A DNA stretch of 32,852 nt, taken from Deltaproteobacteria bacterium RBG_13_61_14 (GTDB taxonomy: Bacteria > RBG-13-61-14). This document shows, piece after piece, positions 27,353-32,852 of this stretch. Location of the stretch: assembly GCA_001797815.1 (NCBI GenBank), contig MGQK01000070.1, forward strand, positions 1-32,852, given 5' to 3'. The notes beneath the pieces are model-generated. The model worked only from the letters and a program-made list of their open reading frames with translations, was not told the origin of the DNA and ran no database searches. Numbering within the stretch: the first letter of the stretch is position 1; each line of letters begins with the position of its first letter. Position numbers and translations under genes: made by a program.

Positions 27353-27605
27353 TAATTGCATTTTCCGGTTTAAATCCTTCCATTGTCCCTTGCCGACGAT
27401 GCCATGACTTGATCAAGCTATTCCAATTCCTAAGCCGCTGTCAAGGCCAAAGAGACCCTTTACGGCCGGTTGCTAAAAGCGGGAGACCAAGCTATGATGC
27501 TTGGCGCCGGAGGAAGATGATTTTTCATGAAAACCGGTGAGAGCCGGGGCGATTGCCCTTCTCACGCGCCGCCTTCAATTCTGATCTCCTTTTCGGGGGT
27601 TTTCC

Positions 27606-28178
27606 ATGGTCAAGATCATCGGACTTTCAGGAAGCTTGAGGAAAAGTTCCTTCAACGCCGGTCTGCTTCGGGCCGCGGCCGAGCTGGCGCCGAAAGCGTG
27701 CGCGGTGGAGATCGCCTCGATTCACGGGATCCCTTTGTATAACGCGGACGTGGAACAAGCCGAAGGGATCCCCTCTCCGGTGGCCGCGCTCAAGGACCGG
27801 ATCGCCGCGGCGGACGGCCTGCTGCTGGTGACGCCGGAATACAACAACTCCATTCCCGGTGTATTCAAAAACGCCGTGGACTGGCTCTCCCGGCCGCCGG
27901 CGGACGTCGCCCGGGTGTTCAAGGACCGGCCGGTGGGCCTGATCGGGGCCTCGCCCGGCCGGATGGGGACCGCCTTTTCCCAAACCGCGTGGCTGCCGGT
28001 GTTCCGGGTCCTGGGCCTGCGGCCGTGGTTGGGCAGGCCGCTTTACATCAGCGACGCGGGAAAGCTTTTTGACCAGGCGTCGAACCTGACCGACGCCGCG
28101 ACGCGGGAGCGCCTGCAGGCTTACCTGGCCGGCTTTTCCGAATTCGTGGCCCAGTGCCAGCCGGTGAAGGAAAAGTAG
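27606..28178 (+). CDS. NADPH-dependent FMN reductase family protein
   Basis: IIGLSGSLRKSSFNAGLLRAAAEL; LLLVTPEYNNSIPGVFKNAVDWLSRP; GLIGASPGRMGT. Confidence 0.92.
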   Translation: MVKIIGLSGSLRKSSFNAGLLRAAAELAPKACAVEIASIHGIPLYNADVEQAEGIPSPVAALKDRIAAADGLLLVTPEYNNSIPGVFKNAVDWLSRPPADVARVFKDRPVGLIGASPGRMGTAFSQTAWLPVFRVLGLRPWLGRPLYISDAGKLFDQASNLTDAATRERLQAYLAGFSEFVAQCQPVKEK

Positions 28179-28187
28179 ACGAAGTGG

Positions 28188-28721
28188 ATGCGCATTGCCA
28201 TTCTGGCTGATACCCACCTGAGCCTGGACCTGGCCCGGCAGGCGCTGGTTCAGGCGGGGCCGGTGGACGCGGTGGTGCACCTGGGCGATTTTTACGCCGA
28301 CGCCCTCGCGCTCGCCTCCGAGCTAAAGGTCCCGGTCCATGCCGTGCGCGGCAACAACGACTTTGAGGAAGGCCCCTACGAGCTGATCCTGGAAATGGAG
28401 GGCCACCGCCTCTTCCTCACTCACGGCCATTTCTTCGAGGTGCCCCGAACCCTGGAGCGCCTGAAGGAAGCGGTCCTCCTCCGCGACTGCTCGGTCGCGC
28501 TTTTCGGCCATTCCCACGTCGCCTTGATCGAGCGCGGCTCCGGCGTGCTCCTGGTCAACCCCGGCGCGCTCTTCTTTCCCGAGACTCTAAAAACCTTCGC
28601 GCTCCTCGAACTCCAGCCCGGCCAAGTGGAGGCGCGGATTGTCCCGCTGGACGGGGCGGGTGGGAATAAACTCAAGAACAATTTTTCAACCCGGAGCGCA
28701 CAGAGGACGCCAAGCAAGTAA
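28188..28721 (+). CDS. YfcE/MJ0936-type metallophosphoesterase
   Basis: MRIAILADTHLS; VVHLGDFYAD; VRGNNDFE; LFLTHGHFF; LFGHSHVALIERGSGVLLVNPGAL. Confidence 0.88.
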   Translation: MRIAILADTHLSLDLARQALVQAGPVDAVVHLGDFYADALALASELKVPVHAVRGNNDFEEGPYELILEMEGHRLFLTHGHFFEVPRTLERLKEAVLLRDCSVALFGHSHVALIERGSGVLLVNPGALFFPETLKTFALLELQPGQVEARIVPLDGAGGNKLKNNFSTRSAQRTPSK

Positions 28722-28743
28722 ATTTTGTATAGCGTTCCTGAAT

Positions 28744-29859
28744 TCAGGGTTTGGGTCCGGGCCGTTGCTCGCGGGGGACGTTCTTGTAAACTTCCTCGAG
28801 GGTGTGGAACCCGCTCTGGATAATCTCGCGATCCAGGTTGTCCCTGGTGACCAAAATCGGCTCGAGCAGGATCGAGGGGACATCCTTGTATCCATTGTTC
28901 ACTTTCTTCATGGCGAGTGCATCCAGGGATTCGCCCCGAACCATTTTGATCGCGGCTTCGGCCGCGGCCCGGGCGATCCGGTCAATCGGCTTATACACGG
29001 TCATGGTTTGCGTGCCCTCGGCGATGCGCTGGCAGGCGGCCAGGTCCGCGTCCTGGCCCGAGACCGCCACTTTGCCGGCCAGGCCCTGGCCGGCCAGGGC
29101 CTGGATCACGCCGCTGGCGGTCCCGTCGTTGCTCACCACCACCGCCTGCGCGTCGTTGTTGACCTTGGTCAGCGCGTTCTCCATGTGCTTGAGCGCCTCC
29201 ACCACCTGCCAGTCCTTGGCCCACTGGTCGGCCACGATCTTGATGTCGCCCCGGTCCAGGTAAGGCTTGAGCACGTTGAGCTGCCCCTCGCGCAACATTA
29301 AAGCGTTGTTGTCGGTCGGCGCTCCGCCGATCAGCACGTAATTGCCTTTGGGCACCCGCTCGACCAGGGCCTGGGCCTGGAGCTGGCCCACCCGGAAGTT
29401 GTCGAAGGAGATGTAAAGGTCGAGGTCGCAGTCGCGGATGATACGGTCGTAAGCGATCACCTTGATCCCGGCCCCATGAGCCAGCTCCACGATCTTGGCC
29501 GTGGTCTTGAGGTTGTGGGGGATCACCACCAGGATGTCCACCCCCTGGGTAAGCAGGTTCTCGGCCTGGGCGTTCTGCAGGGTGTCGTTGCCGTTCGCCG
29601 ATTGCACCAGCACCTCGGCGCCCAGCTCCTTCGCCCGCTCCACGAACAGATCCCGGTCCCGCTGCCAGCGCTCTTCCTTGAGCGTGTCCATGGAGAAGCC
29701 GATCCGGATGGCTTTCCGGCCGGCCGGCACGCCCGGAGCGCTGGGCGCGGCCGCGCTCGGGGGTTTCTCGGCCGGCGGCGGGCTCGGACACCCGGCCAGC
29801 CCGGTCAGCCACACCAGGGCCGCAATGGCCGCCCATCGGCGGTTGCTCTTGCTTTTCAT
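28744..29859 (-). CDS. XylF-like periplasmic sugar-binding lipoprotein (ABC substrate-binding protein)
   Basis: Lipobox LTGLAGC; KAIRIGFSMDTLKEERWQRDRDLFVERAKELGAEVLVQSANGND; VDILVVIPHN; GIKVIAYDRIIRDCDLDLYISFDNFRVGQLQA. Confidence 0.88.
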   Translation of the reverse strand: MKSKSNRRWAAIAALVWLTGLAGCPSPPPAEKPPSAAAPSAPGVPAGRKAIRIGFSMDTLKEERWQRDRDLFVERAKELGAEVLVQSANGNDTLQNAQAENLLTQGVDILVVIPHNLKTTAKIVELAHGAGIKVIAYDRIIRDCDLDLYISFDNFRVGQLQAQALVERVPKGNYVLIGGAPTDNNALMLREGQLNVLKPYLDRGDIKIVADQWAKDWQVVEALKHMENALTKVNNDAQAVVVSNDGTASGVIQALAGQGLAGKVAVSGQDADLAACQRIAEGTQTMTVYKPIDRIARAAAEAAIKMVRGESLDALAMKKVNNGYKDVPSILLEPILVTRDNLDREIIQSGFHTLEEVYKNVPREQRPGPKP

Positions 29860-29988
29860 CGTCGCTGCCTCCTTGTTCCCAGGATTCAAACTCTATCCAA
29901 CCCCTTTCGGACTGTCAAGGCTGAAATCGCTTTATTTTCAGAAGGATTTAATCTTTTTCCTGACGTTTCCGAAACTTAGAAAAAGAGG

Positions 29989-30019
29989 TTGACAATTCCG
30001 AGCGCGCTTGTGGTATAAT
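29989..30019 (+). promoter_or_regulatory. Sigma70-type promoter upstream of spoVG
   Basis: Consensus TTGACA (29989-29994) and TATAAT (30014-30019) with a 19-nt spacer, longer than the optimal 17. Confidence 0.6.
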
Positions 30020-30098
30020 GGTCCGCGAGTTGTGCGGTGGCAACCCTTGAGGTCAACCTGAGGTAGTTTTGGAGAAAGTCCAACAAAGGAGTAGTGTC

Positions 30099-30386
30099 AT
30101 GGAAATCACCGAGATCAAGATTTATCCCATCAACCAGGACCAGCTCAAAGCCTACGTGACGATCACCTTGGATAACTGCTTTGTGATCCGCGACCTGAAG
30201 ATTATCCAGGGGGACCGGCGATTGTTCGTGGCGATGCCCAATAAAAAGGACAAGAAGGGCATCTTCCGCGACATTGTGCACCCGATCAACGCGGACACCC
30301 GCAACATGATCGAGCAAGCGGTCCTCACCCGCTACTACGCGATCCTGACCGAAAACCCGGAAGAGCTCCGCGCCGAAGCGCCTTAA
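30099..30386 (+). CDS. spoVG: SpoVG family protein
   Basis: MEITEIKIYPINQDQLKAYVTITLDNCFVIRDLKIIQGDRRLFVAMPNKKDKKGIFRDIVHPINADTRNMIEQAVLTRYY; AAAGGAG upstream of the ATG. Confidence 0.93.
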   Translation: MEITEIKIYPINQDQLKAYVTITLDNCFVIRDLKIIQGDRRLFVAMPNKKDKKGIFRDIVHPINADTRNMIEQAVLTRYYAILTENPEELRAEAP

Positions 30387-30398
30387 ACCCGCTCGACT

Positions 30399-30575
30399 GA
30401 GCTCTCGGCCGAAGCCGCGCTTCTTCCCCTATCCCCGGCTTCCCGGCGCTCCGGCCCGGAAGGCAAGGAATTTTATTTGCCCTGGCTTTTGCGGCTGCGG
30501 TGTATTCCCTCCGCTCGGCTGTCTTCGACCCTGAGTCTCAGACCGAGGGGAGCTCTCGGTCGAAGCCACGCTTTT
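30399..30575. repeat. Pair of imperfect direct repeats flanking a REP-like hairpin
   Basis: gagctctcggccgaagccgcgcttct (30399-30424) and gagctctcggtcgaagccacgctttt (30550-30575); the second forms a hairpin with cttcgacc (30523-30530). Confidence 0.6.
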
Positions 30576-30917
30576 CAAAATCCTGAGGTTAGCGTCCCAA
30601 CCCGGAACTGGAACAACTTGGCCTATTCAAGAGGGTTGCCGGAGTCAACGCAACCTGCTATATAAGAGAGAGTTCCGAACGGGTAGTGAAACTATAAAAC
30701 ATCTTGCCGGCCGGGTCCATGGGCTATAGGTCCTCCTGCTGCTCGCGGCGGCCTGCAAGCCCTCGCCGGAGCCGGGCCCGGCGCGGCCATTATCCGGCCT
30801 CGGGCGGCTGCCGGCAAGTCAAACACGGACAATGCAGCGAAGGCCAGGTGGTCCTCTGATCGTGCGGCCGGCCCTGATCGGCGGAATCTCGGGATCCCGT
30901 ACTGCTCCGCTTGCGAA

Positions 30918-30947
30918 AAAAGGCCCGAGTTTTAGCTCGGGCCTTTT
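30918..30947 (-). terminator. Rho-independent terminator of the minus-strand beta-helix gene
   Basis: Perfect 12-bp stem aaaaggcccgag / ctcgggcctttt with loop ttttag. Minus strand reads a T run after the stem, about 30 nt past the stop codon. Confidence 0.85.
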
Positions 30948-30976
30948 CCGTTTCGGAAATTGGCGTTTTTCTTCGC

Positions 30977-32852
30977 CTACGGCTGATAATGGTAACCCAT
31001 GTCCACGGTGCCGCTGTCCAGGACCCCGTCGGTGCGGGTGGTGTAGGCGTCCAGGCCCAGGTCGCTGGCCAAGTCGCCGCCGGCGTCCACGCAGGGGCTG
31101 TCCGCGCCCTGGCCGGCCGCGGTCTGACTCAGGTAAAAATCCAAAATCCGGTAACTGTCGCCGCTGGCGGCAAGGCCGGTCACGTCGCTCCAGACGGTCA
31201 CGGTGGTCGCGTCGTTGGCCGCGACCAGGAACAGGCGGTGTTGGGCAATATCCGGGTTGAGGAACATGCCGGCCAGCGCGCCCGGAGTCCAGGTTGCGGC
31301 GCTGTCGGTCAAGGTGGTCTGGCCAAAGGTGGAACTGTAAACCGGAGCCGCGGTCCAGGTCCCGGAAAAAGCCGGATTCCCGGCAAACAGGGGGTTGCTG
31401 TCGAGGTTCCCCGTGCCGGCATAGCCCCCCTCCACGTCGCTGTAGCTCACATCCGCGGTGGAAGTGCCGAACACACCAATCGTCAAGATGTCGGTGTCGG
31501 CCCGGTTGCCCCAGACGACGGAGTTGGTCATGACCAAGGAGGAATCAAAATTATAAATGATCTGATTAGGCCCATAAGTCTGATAGTTCCGGTTGAACGT
31601 GCAATTGGTCACCGCCGCGCTGCAGTTATTATAATTATCCAGGACCCCGGCCTGAAAGGCCTGGTTTCCGACGAAAAGGCAGTTGGTGATCAAAGCGTGC
31701 GAATCTAAATAATTGTTTATTCCGGCCGCGGAGGAATTTCCACTTTCAGACCCCAGGTTGCCGCTAAAAATGCAGTTGCTAACCGTCGGGGAAGACGATG
31801 AATAATTATATATTCCACCGCCCACATGTTCCCAGAAATTCCCGATAAAACGGCAATTGGTGATCGAAGGATTGCTCGAAGAATTATAGATCCCGCCGCC
31901 TGAATAGGCTGAGTTTCCACTGAAGGTGCAGTTGTCAATGGTAGGAGAACAAGAAATATTCGCCATGCCTCCACCAAACGAGAGAGAGCCCACCGTGGAG
32001 TTATTGAAGAAAACGCAGTTGGCAATGACCAAGTTGGTTTTAGAACTATTATGCATTCCTCCACCATCATTATCCCCGCCCGTTCCATCTGCCAGCCCAT
32101 TGGTAATGCTGAACCCGTCCAGGCGGGCATTGGAAGCACCCACCACCACGTGGTAGCTTTGCTGTTCCCCGTCCAAGATGGTCGGGTAGGCCGCGGGGTC
32201 GCCCCGGTCCAAGAGCGCGCTCTCGGTCCCTTGAAATCCTCCGTAAAACTCCACCCCGTTCTTCATGATCAAAACCGACACGCGGGCGGCGGAGGGGCGA
32301 TAATAAGATCCTTGTTTGACCCAGACCTGGTCCCCGGCTTGAGCCGTGGTGGCCGCGGTCTGGATCACTTGCCATGCCTCGGCCCAACTCCGGCCGGTGC
32401 TATCATCGCCGGTGGTGGCCACAAACCAAATCGCGGTTTCCGCGGCGTCATTATAGGCCCAACAACCACTGTCGGCTTGGTCAATAAAAGTATCTCCGTC
32501 GTTGTCCACCCCATCGTCGCAAACCTCGGTCCCATACTCGTCATCCGCCGGCCCGGTGCAACCGGGATCGTTCAGGTCCACGTCGCCCCAGCCGTCATTG
32601 TCCACCCCGTCGTCGCACTCGGTCGTGCCCAGCTCGCTGGTATCGTCCGGCCCGGTGCAGCCGGGGTCGTTCATGTCCACCGCCGTGTCGGTATCGCTCG
32701 CGTTGTCCACGCCGTCATCGCATTCCACGGTGCCCAGCTCCGAAGCGTCATCCGGCCCGGTGCAGCCCGGGTCGTTCATGTCCGCCAGGGTGTCGGTATC
32801 GCTCGCGTTATCCACGCCGTCGTCGCACTCGGTGGTGCCCAGCTCGCTGGTG
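30977..32852 (-). CDS. Right-handed parallel beta-helix / choice-of-anchor Q-like surface protein with tandem Cys/Asp-rich repeats; 5' end truncated by window
   Basis: Repeats ECDDGVDNxSDTDTxxDMNDPGCTGPDDxSELGT; beta-helix motifs TIDNCTFSGNSAYSGGGIYNSSSNPSITNCRFIGN; C-terminus DSGTVDMGYHYQP; frame open to the window edge. Confidence 0.85.
   Translation of the reverse strand, partial: TSELGTTECDDGVDNASDTDTLADMNDPGCTGPDDASELGTVECDDGVDNASDTDTAVDMNDPGCTGPDDTSELGTTECDDGVDNDGWGDVDLNDPGCTGPADDEYGTEVCDDGVDNDGDTFIDQADSGCWAYNDAAETAIWFVATTGDDSTGRSWAEAWQVIQTAATTAQAGDQVWVKQGSYYRPSAARVSVLIMKNGVEFYGGFQGTESALLDRGDPAAYPTILDGEQQSYHVVVGASNARLDGFSITNGLADGTGGDNDGGGMHNSSKTNLVIANCVFFNNSTVGSLSFGGGMANISCSPTIDNCTFSGNSAYSGGGIYNSSSNPSITNCRFIGNFWEHVGGGIYNYSSSSPTVSNCIFSGNLGSESGNSSAAGINNYLDSHALITNCLFVGNQAFQAGVLDNYNNCSAAVTNCTFNRNYQTYGPNQIIYNFDSSLVMTNSVVWGNRADTDILTIGVFGTSTADVSYSDVEGGYAGTGNLDSNPLFAGNPAFSGTWTAAPVYSSTFGQTTLTDSAATWTPGALAGMFLNPDIAQHRLFLVAANDATTVTVWSDVTGLAASGDSYRILDFYLSQTAAGQGADSPCVDAGGDLASDLGLDAYTTRTDGVLDSGTVDMGYHYQP

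Noticed and set aside
27165-27360. Small minus-strand ORF (64 aa) in the ACCACAAAG inverted repeat
   Set aside because: Explained by the repeat itself; similar ORFs commonly arise from this repeat type and lack coding support.
32450-32852. Possible CRISPR array at the right edge
   Set aside because: The periodicity is 99-105 bp, in-frame and coding, with no short repeat/unique spacer pattern.

Overview
This is a GC-rich bacterial chromosomal window. Gene content suggests a Deltaproteobacteria-like or related Gram-negative lineage, but taxonomy was not tested. No rRNA, tRNA, CRISPR array or prophage was recognised. In order, the window contains: (i) the 3' part of a multi-PAS hybrid histidine kinase; (ii) a LolA-like protein, two FtsX/MacB-type ABC permeases and an outer-membrane barrel protein, with no ATPase gene; (iii) an envelope/nucleotide-sugar run: SPOR protein, RmlA-like, RmlC-like, RmlB, a ClpX-type zinc-finger/TPR-like fusion, UDP-glucose dehydrogenase, histidine phosphatase and RecO; (iv) a degraded RAYT (REP-associated transposase) bounded by two 28-nt repeats, the second merging with the galT ribosome-binding site; (v) galT, rhomboid protease and a PF08886-type glutamate-cysteine ligase; (vi) an ECF sigma/zf-HC2 anti-sigma pair with a sigma-E-like promoter; (vii) a minus-strand DUF1003 / unknown TIM-barrel-like glycosidase / CsxA-like GH2 operon; (viii) an FMN reductase, a YfcE-like phosphodiesterase, an orphan XylF-like binding lipoprotein and spoVG; (ix) the 3' part of a beta-helix surface protein with tandem Ca-binding-like repeats, running off the window. 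Many intergenic gaps hold structured repeats: four long inverted repeats with internally periodic arms, and several short REP-like hairpins. The strongest novelty candidates are the ClpX-ZBD/TPR fusion, the RAYT remnant feeding the galT RBS, the ATPase-less permease cluster, the unknown glycosidase coupled to DUF1003, and the inverted-repeat superfamily. All calls come from reading motifs by eye; no database search was run.
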